Both the position numbers and the translations under genes were made by a program. From Lanius collurio (Eukaryota; Chordata; Aves; Passeriformes; Laniidae), in contig JACBWW010000017.1 of the NCBI GenBank assembly GCA_020086605.1, positions 2,497,177 through 2,561,176 of the forward strand: DNA of 64,000 bases, given 5' to 3'. Numbering within the stretch: the first letter of the stretch is position 1; the number at the start of each line of letters is the position of its first letter. This document shows positions 27,201 through 42,200 of this stretch, one piece after another. The notes under the pieces are model-generated. The model did no database searches and had not been told where the DNA came from. It saw only the letters and a list, made by a program, of their open reading frames with translations.

Positions 27201-30200
27201 AACAACAATACCATATAAATCCCATGTATCATTTAAAAACACCACACAATGTTACAGTCAGTTCTGGTATTTGGGACACTACAGAAGTTGACTTTGAATT
27301 CTGAGATGTCAAATATTCTGTTTATTTTGTATTGAGCATGTATCATGAGTCAAAGGAATCTAGTCCACAGCAGGTATTAGCTTTTTCTTTTGCACACACA
27401 TACACACTTTTTAAGATCCATGTCATTTTTTTCAGAAGCTCTTAAAAAAAAAAGTAATTTCTAGGTGAGGTAAGTACAGAAAATGCTGCTGAATTTTCTT
27501 TTATTTTGGAAGGGAATCTTCCCTACTATAGAGCAATTCTTTCATTTAGCATTTTTACTATGAGAAGATGCAACTAAATGCTACCAGATTTCCAATTCTC
27601 CTCTGCTATAAATGTCAATGATTTACACTCTTGTACTGTAGGTCAAATTCTACTTTATAGATTGGAGAAATGATTTAGCACACAAGTTTCTTAACAGATG
27701 TAAGAATTTCACATCAGAGAAAAGCAACACTATTTATAACATATATACATATATACACATATATACGTTATATAACTTATTTATATATATAACAGGTTTT
27801 AAACTACACAGTCTGTGCAACATCAATATCATTACTACTGTTGGGAATCAAAAATTTTACCATTGAAAATTTGGCACTTGTGAGGCTTTGTAGAAAAGGA
27901 CATGATTCTTACCTTATCTGCTTTAATGTTTTCTTGTTCTGAGAGCCAGTGATTTGGTGGGCAGAAATTTCTCCTTGTATCTCTAGATTTCAACATTTTC
28001 ACTAAGTTTGTAATGACCTAGGTGTAAGAAACACATACATTCAATATGCATTTAGCACTGTGAATGAAATTACATCATTCACAAAGCAAACGCTTTTTTT
28101 AAAAAAACCAGTAATTTATCAAATTGCCACTTAACTCACAAAAACTTTCTATTACACCTAAATACCTTAGAATGAAATTAAATAATTATGGCTCACTTGC
28201 AAGACATCAAAAAACCTGGATTATTAAAGTCTCTATCCAAAACCTAGGAACCAGAACTACACAGGACTTAGTAGTACTGCACACCTAAAGTGCTCCATGC
28301 CACTTCAGGGAAACCCACACAAATTATTGATTTACTTATTTAAAGAAAGTAACACCTAACCAAGTATAGACACAATGTATATTCTGTATGTATACAATGT
28401 TCTTTTATCTTCCCAGCAAAACTGAGAGGCTGAGAAAAATAGTTATCATGGTCACTAGTGTATCTTTACAATTTTAGTGTTTTTCTTGGCAGTTTCCCGC
28501 AATCTAGAAAAAAATAAAGTACAGAAACCAAGCAAACAAGTTCTCCACCTCAAGCAGAACTGCCATACTTGGTTGCATGCCTTCTGTCTAAAGCTGAATC
28601 AAGTTCACCCACCACTACACAAAACATAATTAAATGGAATCAACAGAATAGTAAATTACTAGGCTAAAAAGACATTATCACTGCTACAATGAACAGCCAT
28701 CTGTTTTGCAACTTTGTAGTACAGCACTTGAAAAATGAGTGAAGAAAAAAATGAAAAAAAACCCCAGAGCTCTTCTGAAATAATCTTGCTAAAAGACAGT
28801 GTTAATAGACAGGTGTCAGGAGTAACAAAGTTTAATGGGCCTTGTAAAGGATTCTGTGTCTAGATACTACACAAAAGAGCTTTTAACATCCAGTTTTTAA
28901 GGTAATGTCTCTATTCAAGACAGAACAAAGAATGCTATTAAGGGAACTGTCAGATTACACAGGAGTTTTCATCACCTTTCCCTTATAAAATTCAGTGCAG
29001 GTTACATGAGTCACAAAGCTCCCATTACTACTGTAAGTGAGGCAAATGTTTTTAAAAAGGAAAATAAAATCAGAAAAGACTATCCACATGAAGACCATGT
29101 AAATACAGTATTTTACTAGCAGCTAAAGAAACCTTAAAGGAAGCTGAATAAGATTAGGTGAAATTGGAGTTTCTCCAACAGAATGCACGGGTACTGAGAA
29201 CACTTGACACCTCAATTCAGCACTCCTTTGTAAAAATTTTCTTAAGTATGCATTCCCTTGAAAGGGAAGATGCATTACAATAAACAGTATTAAAACAGGG
29301 ATTTCCTTCCATAACGTGCAGTGCAATCAGCATTTAAAACTAAAATTCAGCAAAATTAGAAACTTGATTTCACAGGATTAACTCAAAGAGAGTGAAATAA
29401 TTCTTCTGTTTAACAAAATCCACTTTCAAGTACTCAATTTAAGATTTTCTATGGAATCTGTAACAGTTGACTACATTACTCATCATTCTACCAAGCCAAA
29501 AATGGGGGATTCTGCTGAATGAAGACATTTGTACATGTAAATATTACCAAAGACCTCCAAACTGTTAGCAAATCTGCACATCCTTGTCAGCAGCCTCACT
29601 GTTATCAGATTTACCATCACCTTGCAGAAGCAAAGCCTGTATTGCATTTTTATGTGTGTGTGTGTGTGTATTTCATTCATTTCATATATACACATATGTA
29701 TTTCACTAGATACCAGAGGCATGGAAAGCACACCAAAAAAATGAGGAGTTAAAAGAAGAACGGAAAAAGAGAAATTAAAAGCATGGATGATAAAGAAGTA
29801 ATGTGCCTTTTTTTCTGATTGCAAAAGCTTTAGCAGAGATAAAATCTATAGATTTGATAGATATATTTGACAAGGTACAAAGGAAAGAAAAAGCATTTTC
29901 TACTTTACTTTATATGAACTATTTTAACTTTTTTGTAATCATTTGGAAGAAGGTACTGCTGCCTGCTTACTGGCAGGAAGCTGTTTTCAAGCTGCCCTCA
30001 GCAAACACTCAGTGCTATTCACAGGAGTCTTCTCAATGACATTCACTTTAGCCATGTTCGATTTTTATCCCTAACAACAGAAACATGTTTTTGAAGAAGT
30101 AAACAAGGGAAGTTTTGCTATTATATTCTTTTCTGGGTAGAACCAGAGCCTTCCAGATACCCTCAAGATGTACATTTGTAATTCAGCAAATGGAAGACAA

Positions 30201-33200
30201 CCCTGGCTTCTGGACATAGTAAGAGAACACCAAGTTCAGGCAGTTCCACTACAAGTTTAATTCCTGACTGCCAAAGTGGGACACAGTAACTCAGGATTTC
30301 TACAATTTTCTGAATGACAACAAAATATGATCAAATTCACCTGAAATCCACCAACTTACACAAAGATTGGTTAAGAACAACGAACTAAAGTAAAAACAAA
30401 TATGAAGTGGAACAATATGAACTGCATACATAAAAATACCCCTGGGTTTGACATCTTTCTTAGAAAAAAAAAACATATTGGGGTTTTCATTTGTGACCTT
30501 CAAATCAAAAGTTTATTTGGCAATTTAAAGACAAGTAATTAAATTACACTGTACAAACATATATTAGATCAATCTGTGCAAATTACAAATTCAGTGGTGC
30601 ATTAGGACTGTATTCAGTGCAATCAAAACATTACCAGTTACTCTCACTGCTATTAATGCTTATGCTCATAAGTGAAATGTGTTGTAAAACCACGCAGAAT
30701 AGGCTGGATAGAGGCTACCTTAGACTTGTAGAATGAATAAGCATTCCTTAATTAGCCCATCAGGTTAAGTGCAAGCCTTAATGGGCCTTTCCTAAAGTCT
30801 AGCATGACATCTTTCTCCAAACATAGCCAAGAAGAAAGTTCCATTAGCAATATTAATACAAGCTTAGTTGATCATTTTCATTCAATTAACTTCTTTCAAT
30901 TAAATAGATAGCTTGACAAAAGCAGTGATAAAAGACCTGAAGGGACAGCTGATGACTCGAACTGAACATTAGTGTGCGAGAGGTCGCCAGTATTAAACAG
31001 ACTGTAAATCTAGCATTCAATTTGGAAAATGCATTTCTTCTGCTCCCACTTCTTTAATGAGCAATTTTAGCTGACTAGATGTGTTTGCTGCAGAATTTTC
31101 ATGACAAGTCAAGCACTCCTCTTTTTCAGCAACAGTTATATTAGGGTTCTTTTTCTGCCAACATTTCCAGCTTCTCTTAACTCATGTCTTAGCTAGGAAC
31201 ACTAGTAAATATCCAGAAAGAACATACATTAAGTTCACATTTGCTAAGCCAGATTCACTCTCCCTTTAGTATTCCAGCAAACCCAAAATGAGGAGTACCA
31301 ACAGATTTTAGGCAAATACCAACAAAACCAATACAGTATGGTACCAATATAGTGAAGTCTCTAATACAGAAATACCTGAGTAATCTTTAGATTTTGTTAG
31401 AATTTCACACCTACACGAAGTTATGACAACATGCTTAATCACCTTGCTGAATGACAGTCCAAGTTAAACCCCACTTTGATAGAGTAACCGTCTTATAAAC
31501 AAGACAAGCAAGAAAATTAAGAGTTGACAGAAGGAAAAAAAAGTGTTACGTTATCAGAACTTAGTTACGTGAAGTTTAGTGTACATGCCAAACAACAATC
31601 CTCCCAAATCCATACTCCTTGTTGCAACAACAAAAATATTAGAGAAAGAAAGTACCTAATCTCATCTCTTTAGCAGAAGCCTGAAAATTTAATTCAACTG
31701 TGTTCTGAAAATTGACACAATTTACCTTGAATAACTGAATCCACCTTTTCTGTTCTGTCTGTATGCATTGCTGCATTTCTGTGTTTTTTGTCACTCCAAC
31801 ACTTCTAAATGCTGCAATATATTCCTCACGAACCTCTGGTTTTGTTTCTGGGTAAGCCAACTTTATGATTCCTAGACATGCATCTCGAAGGCAGCGTGAG
31901 AGTATTACAAGCTCTTCTAGTGTAAAAGGCATCATTGATGATTGTCTTTGACCTACAACTACATGAAACACAAGTCTAAGTTTCTTTAAATTACTTTTTC
32001 TTAATTATTTTATTATTTAAAGAAACCACTTATTTCATTAAGCTTTAATATTCACACAAAAAATCTAAAGGTAGAGAAAAGAAACATCACCCAAAAAGAG
32101 AATGAGTAAACATGCATGAAGGAGATCAACTCCTGGGATTGTTTGCAGGCACAATTATTTTAATTACAATATCCTCTTGTTCTCTTTTGTGATTCCTGCT
32201 ATGTTATATTTATGCATTAAACTACGGGTTCAGTCCAGAAGAAGTTTGCTCTGTTCACTAACTCATCAAAAATTACCATGATTAAGAACTTCCATATCAG
32301 ACCCTGTGTAAAGCTAGGGCTCCTAGCATGCAGACCATTAATTTTTCTCTCTTTTTTTTTAAGTGCAATCACCATAAAAGAGCCAGCTGACAGCTGAGTG
32401 TGCTCAGGGGACCATCAGCAAGCCAGCCCTGAAGATCCTTCCTCACAGATGTCAGCAAATCATGGCCCAGGGAGCTCTACAGCCTCACACAAAAACATTT
32501 TACAAGGCACTACTGTTTAGTATGCTCCAAACTCACCTTCTATTGGATCACCAAAGAATTCATTATCATGAATAGAAATAAGTGAGTGACTAAACAAAGA
32601 ACTGAAAAGGTAGAAGAGAGGGATAATTCGGCTAGAGTCCTCTAAAGACATTGGAGAGCCTCTTGAAATCACTTGAAGGAGTGGCACCATAGACCTTAAA
32701 ATATAAAATGCAATGTATAAGAGAGGGTTAATAAAATACTTCAAAAAAGTAGCACCTTCAGCATTCTAGCAAAAAATGTGGTAACAGCTCCAACAGCAAT
32801 GTAACAATGGTGTTTTCAGTTAAATAACTATTATTTCCAACTCTTGCAAAATAAGGTTACTCTTCACAAGTTCTTGTCACTGGTAGCTCAGGGTCTCCAT
32901 GACAAATAAACTTGGGCATTAACTAATCCAGACTGCAGACACGTTGGAGACACAAAGGAAAAAGAGTAATTCTCTGCATGTCAGCACTGAATATATTTGT
33001 ATGTCCCATGCCTCAGCTTCCTTCCTCACAGGAAAGTGGTTCTGCCACCATCTATTTCTAGACTAGCCAAAGTACGTGAGATAAAACTCACACTTGGGGT
33101 GAACAACCCAGGGCTTCAGTGTTTGCTACACTGATGCTTGTAAGTGATCCAAGAACTACAAAGCATTCAACTCATTTTAAGTAAGTATTTTTTTTCTTTA

Positions 33201-36200
33201 CAACTGTCCAATTTCCAAGATTTTGCTTGGTTTTATGAAAACATATGAGATAAATAATTGTCCCATTCCCTTTTCACTAGATATGCTCTGTTTTAACAAA
33301 GAATCAGTTCCAGAAATGGTAAAATACATACCCTGTAATCATTCGTGTAGTCATTGAAGATATCAAATACCAAAGATGCCTCAGGAACCTGGCATTAAAG
33401 GCTAAACTATAGAGAAGCCTGCAAGAAAAAGTTCAAATAAATTGTGGTTTCCAACATACTGTATTCACAAAACACAAGGCTTCTGTAAGAACCTCTCTGT
33501 CAAGCATTTCTCAGAAATTAACAATTTAAATTTACTTTTTTAAGATGAAGAGTCTTATTCTGATCAACTCTGGTGAAAGCCCCAAAAGCTGAAAACCAAT
33601 CATACTAAAACCTTACACCAAAAATTACAGTTTTCATTAAATCAGCAACAGCCATACAATATAAACCCACATTTCCAGTCTTTCACAGATTTAAACATAT
33701 ATTAATAACATGACAATGAACTAATGATCTGGGACTTTTAAAATTCTATATAGAAAATAGCACAAAACTACTTTACAGATCACTTCTGTGGTTCTTCTGA
33801 CAGTAACAAACATAGCAATTTTTTGCAAAAGGTAGATTAAAATACCTTAATTTATGTCAGAACTATAGCAATTTTATTGGTATACTCAGCTTGGCAAAGA
33901 GAAATAGAACAACATCAATGGAACAATGTCAGGACAGCTACATGTACATTAACCCATCTGCTGACAGAAAACTGTTTATTGCTTGAAAATTTCCTATTAA
34001 TTTATGAAAGTAAATGTGCAATTTCACTAGTCAGTTATACACAGGACTGACTAACCACATTACATCAGACATGATTACAGCATCTTTTAGAAATTTTACA
34101 GAAATGAGAACCCAAAAGCTTCCTGAAACTAAAAAGTCACCCCCAGTGTTTTTTCTTCCCCTTGCAAGAAACAACATATGAGACAAAATCATTTGAAACA
34201 ATGTACTCTAGGAACCAAACAGGATTTCACTGACTGAACAATCTTTTTTCAGGTATTGAAGAGCAGTGTTTGGGTAATTTTTTTTACATGCTACTTTCCT
34301 AGATCTCCTAATTCCTGTTAGGAAGTAAGTAAAACAAATACTGAGATTGACATCTCTCAATGGTCAATAGTTTTGCACCATCAGAATTCTCAATGACCAG
34401 GCATACAAGAGATAGGAGGCTGGGAAGGGGGAGCAGCAAGGGGGGTCTAGCTGCTGCCTGAAAGTATTTACTGGGGACAACATGATTAAATTAAAATTGG
34501 CCAGATGGCAAAAGGAAATACGCATTTCATTAAGTAAAATATCAATAAATAATTAAAAATACTGGAGAATGGTTTAAGTGGCAATTTATTCAAGCACAGA
34601 AACTCCCACACTACACAGGCTCCCACAAACCAGGGCACAGGCCCCTGTTCCTGGCTCTCTGACTGCCCCTCCTGCTGCCTTCCCACAAGCACAGCCTCTC
34701 CCCTGACCCCACAGCTGCTCCCCTCCTTGGGCTCCCAGTTCACCTGCACCCACCAGATCCAGCTGCACAGCCAAGGATCTGTGCCAGGATAAAGGAGCAG
34801 GAGAAGGGCAGAACTCACTGAGCACAAAGGATCATTCCAGGTACAGGGAGTTTTGGAAATAGAGCAGGGACATGCAGAAAAAAGGGAAATGAAACACAAG
34901 CAACCTCTAGTTTGCAGCGTGTCCTTGAATTTTAAATGCATAGATCAGTACCTTTAAAAAGAGTTGGGAGCTTCACTTATTTCAAAGAAATTGCATGTTG
35001 GGGACATCATCAAGTTCAAGTCAAATTTGAAGCAACAGCAGCTAATGCCAGTTCAAGATAGACTTCACTGTTACATTAAGTCCTACTTTATTATGTGTAT
35101 TTTTTGAAAAAATTCAACCTGAATTTGATACATGAGAATTCTATTCTCTTCTAAAGTCACATTATTCTGACATTTGGTGAAAATTATACATTAACATGTA
35201 AGGAAAGGCTTATCATACCTAGCTAATTTAGAATAAGGATTTGTATTTTAATGTTTAAATATCTGAATGATAGCTCAGATGTCTTGGTTTCCAAAATGAG
35301 AAATTTCCTCAGTGACCTTCAGTTTTCAGCCTCATATTTAAATTGAAAAGTAATTTGGCATATAGCCATCAGGTCTCATGCAGCTTCCAAGTAAAAACTT
35401 GTTAATTTTACAGTCGCCCCTGGAAATTATGTAACAGTTTGAGCAGAAATGAACAAACATTATGGACAATGAACCTATCATAATGTAACTCATTTTCTCA
35501 TTCTAGCAATATTCAGCAGTAGTGAAGGAGAAAAAAGGACAAAACCTTAAGAGCTTATAATAATAACCTTTGTCTAAGTTTTAGCCATTTTTATTCTGTA
35601 TCCATGATTCAGGCAGTCAATTGCAGCAACTACTGTTTCATGGCCCAGTTCCAGAAATGCTGAATGGATTCAACTTTCACATTTCCCTTTCCTGAAAATC
35701 TGGTTAAGTATAAAAATGCACATTTGGTAGAAGATGGTACCAACAGTCTGTTCCATTATCATGAAATATCTGTACATATGAAGCAGATTAATTCATCAGT
35801 TCTAAAGTTTCCATTCTAAAGCTTCCATACTGTGACCAGAAAAGAAACACGGAACTGCAAAGTGAACATAGAATGGTGAATTGGGCCTTGTGTTAAAAGA
35901 GATTTTTATCACTAGATTCATCTGAAATTTAATCCATTGCAAAAGTAAAGATGGCAGAAAAAATCTGCTAACTTCCCACTCCAAAAACAGAAATTGGCTT
36001 TAAAAGCTGAAAATAACAACTGTAACCAAAAAACACAAAAGAAAGAAACCCACCACAAAATGCAAGGATGGCTTTGAAAAGTTGTATCTACACAAAATTG
36101 GCCATAATAAAATTTCAAAATTTTTGGCTTCACATTGACAAAAAAAAGGACTGTGAAAAAGCAAAAAAAAATTAAGAAAAAAAACCAACTGAGAATTAAA

Positions 36201-39200
36201 ATATGTCAAAATCTACCTTATTTGGTCTTTTTCCTTGGCAGAGAAAAGATGTGCATCTGCTTAAAAACAGCCTTTCCAGGTAGAGCTACATTAAAATGAC
36301 ACAGCACAAGAATTCCTGATCAACTGCAGTAGAGTACAGGGATGGCTTATATATCCTGAAGAAAAAGCCTTATGAATCCACAAAGTTTAGAGATCAGCTA
36401 ATATAAAGCTTCAGTGTCCATACAATCTTGATCACTTTTTCCTTGAAAGAAAAAAAAAATCCACACAAAAAAAGCTAGAAATAAAAAAGATCAGACATTT
36501 TGATTTTTATGTAAACTCTTAAGTTAGATTTTTATGTCAAATCTAACTCAGGAGTTTCATTTTCAAGATTTGTACTATTCTACAAACAAACCAAGAAGCT
36601 AAAGTTTAAACTCCTCCTATCTGGAGGTTTTACATTTTCTTGAAAATCTCACTGAAAGCCACAAACTTCTTTATTATAACATCATTATACACGTTTTATG
36701 TAATGGATTCATTAATAAGTTTTCTGCAAAGTCCAATATTAAGATTTAACATGGTCATTTGGAAGAAAGAAACATTTCACTGCCATCAGAAAGGATAAAC
36801 TCCTTTTAACTAGAACAACACACACTGCCTCAGCCACAGGCTGTAAGAGAGTTAAATTCACTTTGGTAATTCCTGTTAAGTATCAATTTTAATCATACCA
36901 AATTAAATTATCTGTTCCCAAAAGGAAGTACATAACGATCATTTATTTAGGACCTTGTTTCTCTCTCTAGGTATCTAATTGTCCACAAAGGCCACATGAT
37001 TTATGTCTACTTGACAGAACAGCATTTTGGGCACCTCTGGTTTAAAAAAAAGTGTCAAATTCCTCCTGTGCAATGGGACAGATTAAATGACCCATTAGGC
37101 TTAATTTAGCTGAGGCACCACTACAAGTTAATTAGTTAAAGGCAAGATTTTCAGTCTAGGTCATAAATTGGGCCCAGTTTCCCACTGAGACCATTTAAGT
37201 TAATGAAGAGAATACAGCAGAATGAGAGGAGCTCATACAGCCTGCGACAGGTCACTGCTGCCGGGGCAGCCAATTCTGTCACTTCAGAGCTCTGAGGTGT
37301 CACAGGTATGAGACAGCAGCAGAGCCACTGCTACATGAACTACCCTGCTCTTTAGGCTGCTTTATCCTTCCACCTCTGTTTGTATTGGACCAAGAATGTG
37401 AAGCAAAGCTTAAAAAAAGAAGGTTAAAACTGCAAATACAATGATTCTGGTTTTAAGAGAAACACAGCAGTGTGAGAAGGCTCCCTGAAGAATTACCCCA
37501 TGGAAAGGCTGCTATCTCAGCACACACATGAAGACAGGCTGCTCAGATTACACCAGACTGTCACTTGCCAAACAATTCTGAGCTACAGGCTAAAATGAGC
37601 AATGCTACAGTAATTAAAGAGCAGTGATGAACAGTGACTGTGGAGCTGCTAACCCAAGATGAGTGAACTCAGGGACGCTGATCAGACAGCTGAGAGCCCC
37701 TGACATCCCACTACAAGCACAGCTTCCATCACTATTTAATATTCAGCTGTAATAAAGATGAAGTCTAAGGTATTAAGTCACACCTCAAAACATTTTACAG
37801 AAACACAACTTACTATTTATTCAAAGTATAATTTTGATGAAAAAAGTCTTGCAAGTCTCTATAATGAAAACTACAGTCCAAGACACAAGTTTCTTCTTTT
37901 TTTTAGTAACTGTATTCAATAATATGTATCAACTTTATAGTGAAACTACTAAAGCCCTGTCCTTTTGAAAACAAGTGGAATTCCCAATGGGTTCTTTACA
38001 ATCAGGACTTTATTTTACACCTCCAATCCGGTCACACTTGTCACTGAACACAAGCTACAGTTAGGTTTTTCTTGTACTGTGATCTTTTAACTAGGTTTGA
38101 CTGCCTATTTTCAGAATTATTCAGACTTCATCAAAACTCCTAATAACTAACCCAAAGCAATGTGTTTTTTCAGTTATCCACCTCTGGATCCCACCATCCT
38201 GTCCAGAGCATCAGAAAATAACTTTACAGGCTTGCTTCTTTCAAAATTATATTGTACTTTGGGTATCTTGTTCTTTTGCCTGCGTCACTTGTTGCAAAAC
38301 CAAGCAAAATACTGAGTTAATTCAGCAACATCAATGTTCCTAACACCACAAAGTATCATCATCATCAGTCAAATTACAAAAGTACTAAGAAGCCTCAAGA
38401 AAAAAAAACAAAAAACATTCAGCTTTGACAGAGTGACAATTCTGAAATTCTCACGTTTGTTCAGGAAGGAAAAAAAACCTCAGAACTATTAAAACAATAC
38501 TGAGATATTTGTCATTTGCTCTCTTCTAAAGCCTGTGTTAATCTTAGACTAATTCTCTTCAGTAATTGAAAAATTATTTTCAATTACTACTCTATTTTGC
38601 ATCCCACTTTTTAGATTTGAAGCTTCTATGTTGTTATTTATCATTATTTTATATTACAGTTGTATATGCTGTTAAATAAACTAAGTCTTTTTAACAACTC
38701 CTTCTTTCTAAACCACTTGACCCAGTATGATTTCAAACATAAAATAAAAGAGCACTATTAAGCTCTTAGAATATATTAAAAATAATTTGAGATAAATTAT
38801 TTCTGCTAAACTATTTCTACATGGTTTAATTAAGTAGATATACTTCACTTTGGATATTAAGTAATTTAAAAGTTAGTTTCAAAGCAAGTGTTAGCATCTT
38901 TCAAAAGACTATCAATAAATTTGATAAAATTATTTGGGCATTTAAAAAAGTATATCAGACAATTTTAAAAAGTGAAACAATGACAAAAAGTCTTTTAATT
39001 TTCTTTCTAAATTCCACAAATAAGAATCATCTATCCTTCAAAAAACACTCAAAAATAATGTTTAGAACAGCTGCTTGGTAACCTAAGCCAGGTCTAAAAT
39101 GCACTGAAAATAGGACAAAAGATTTGACACCTGCTGAAATGATGATCCCTGGCAAACTCAGCACTTACAGCAGACTTCTAAGTCAGAAATAGTAATTAAA

Positions 39201-42200
39201 TGTCTACATTAGTTTACCAAATATCTGTGTGATTTAAGTTCATTTGACCATGAAAGTAATTGCACTGGTACCACTGACAGAAATCTTCGTGTCTACTACT
39301 TATTTCTAAATTTCAGCTGTTTTGGAGCTATTCAAAAGTTACAATTTCTAAATTATTTTCCACCAGAAGGTGCTGAGTAGGACTTCCTTAGCTCCTGAAT
39401 TTATCCAGAGTGTAAATAGCTTGTTATCACAAATAATTGCAAAGACCCAATACAGCTCCTCAGAGGAAATAGATGCCATACTCATACAATTAAAGTTCGG
39501 TGACTTCTTTATTCATTAAACACTCTTTTCCACACAGTTCACCAGCAAACCTCCAGTCAAAGCAGTGATGCATTTAAGCTCAGTAATTACTATCCAAGGC
39601 AATGTACTACTTGCAACAATAAAGCTGGCACACTAATTCAACCTCTGCTATGATCTTCAGGTCTCACATCCTGCTCTAATGCAATTAGTCTACAAAGAAC
39701 TAATTACCCTAATCGAGCAATCACAGTTTCACTGACATCTTACTTCCTCCAGCAGCTATAAACACCATTGAGTTAAGATAGCACCTAATTAGTTTTCTGT
39801 ATCACTGTTTACAATGCAGTTTGAATATTATGTTTACAACATTCCCTAAATACTTACTTTAATACCAGCAACTACATAGGTACTTGCACCAGAAGTGTTA
39901 ATACTTATGGGTCTCAGTCTGGTAATAAAAAAGGTCAGAAATCTTCTCCCATTGTTCTGACATTTGGGGTTTGCAATGTTTGTAAAAGAATACTGCACAA
40001 ATGAAAATGTCCTTTATCTTCATCTCAGGTGCTGAACCCTCCCCAAACACCAGTGATGATTCAATAGTTAGGAATTATTTTAATTTGTAGCAAGAGATTT
40101 TGGCATATATTAAAGAAGGTGTGAACAAGCTGGTTTCGGTGCTCAGGCAGCCAGAGAGACTGTGGAATCCACAGCACTGACTGTTTCAAAAACAAGGTAG
40201 TCCAATTTGTACTGGAATGGCACTCAACACTGCCTCTGAACAAAGGAAAAGATAAAATACTTCCACTAATCTTGAGAGGCCATAGTGAACAACAAGAAAA
40301 ACTAGAAGCAAAGGATCCACTCTGATTTGCCTGGAATTACTGTTTAAATTCCGAAAATTTACTTTATTTCAGCGAATTGTAAAAGAAAACAGAAAAAACT
40401 CCATATGGTATTTAAAACAGGTCTATCTAACAATTTTAGATGCACTACACTTCAAGATGACTATTATTTCTACTTGCCTGACTTTTGGCACCATCATTCG
40501 GTGTTGTACCATTAGCGTGTGGCAGATTGATGCCATCAGGGTAAAGACCTCCTCACTTGCTGAATCTCTCCAAACCATGTTCAGGAGAGTGTTTGTCTGC
40601 TGCTTTGTGTCCAGTTTCTTTAGGCACTCCTCAGTTATGTACTGAACTGATATTCTCCCATCACCCTACAAACATATCAAAGGAAAGTTTACTTTTAATT
40701 ATTTATAATGATCAAGTATCCCTTTTTCTATTAAAAAAAACCTTTGATATTTAATTAGAACATAAAGTTCTCTTGTACAATAGATAAAATGGAAGCACAT
40801 ATGCATATCCAAGCCTTAAAAGCATCAGACCCAAGAGCCAATTTAAGAGCCCCAGGCAGGTAACTGCTGGGCTGTGGTATCCATCCTTCACTGAGGCCAG
40901 TGGAAATACCCCTTTTATGGAAGCACGCTCTGCAACACATGGATACAACAGACAAAATCACTTTCTGGCATAAAACATGTGAATAATCACCTCCTCTCCA
41001 CTGACATGGCTCAGCATTGGACATGAAACCCAGAAATGAATGTCGACTCTAAATACCCCTACAAGCAGTATTTTCACATTCATAATTTGTGGGTTAACAA
41101 ATGACAACACAGTTCACAGTGGTCAGTACACGTCCGGGGAGTACCAGCAGTGTGTGAAGAGGAACACCTTCCCTTGGCATACAACTGACTCCACCTCAAC
41201 CTTTTTTTTTCCTCTCTTTATATTATTGCCAACTGAGCAAAGCTCAGGCTCACTGAAGGACACAAGTTAATCAATTATAAATTTTTAAGAAAGACGGGTT
41301 CCTTGCCCACCTTTTTTTTTTCAAGACAGGCATGCATGAAAATATGGCATACATTAAAAAAATCATAGGAGAAACACACAAAAGAGCATACTGCAATAAA
41401 TACTATTATTTATATAAAGCCTTGTCAGAGCAGCTTTTTTTTCTAATTTATGAATTAGTGCAAGTTACCTATGAACAGAAATTTCTGCTTTGTTTTTACC
41501 TAATCACCTCTTAAGCATCACCAATCTCTAAGCCACAAGTAGAATCTGCCAATATTTACACTGCACACAGCATGTGTCTGGCAAATTAAGTATTTTATTC
41601 ACACTATCCTGGTAAAGATTTTGGTGTGACAGTTAACACACAGCGTCTAAAAACACTCAAGGTAAAATGCTGCAAGTACTGCCTGGCAGTACGGCCCAAT
41701 GTTTTTTTTTAATGAACCCTAAATATGGTGAAATTTCATGCATTCTACAAGGAAAGCATGCCCACTAAGTCTTTTGAATGGCTGTGTCTTCTGAAAGATA
41801 CATAAAGGCCAGTAAGAAACTGCTGAATTTACATATGCTCAACTTTGGTTCGTCAAAGCCTTGGTATGAGTAGGAAGAGACTAGAGTTAGCACAGATTTA
41901 TTCTAAATTTAAACTATAGTGAAAAGTTCTATTTATAACCCACTCTGTACATTATTACAGAAAGCAGGTGTTTCCCTCTGAGGGCTTTTGAGTTAGTGGA
42001 TACATCCAGAGCTACTCTACAGGGTAAACACTTGTTGAACTTGTAGTATTTCCATGACTAAAAAAAATGAAAATACTAAGTTGTAGTACTAGCATGTTTC
42101 ACAATATCTCAGCATCACTATGGACCTACAGAATAGAGAGAATAATGAAGTCTTATTTCACAGGAAATACAAATGTAAAAAGGTAATTTTAAGCCTTTTT

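Noticed and set aside
39361..39376. CTCF-like CCACCAGAAGGTGC
   Set aside because: Two mismatches in core positions; too weak to list as a site.
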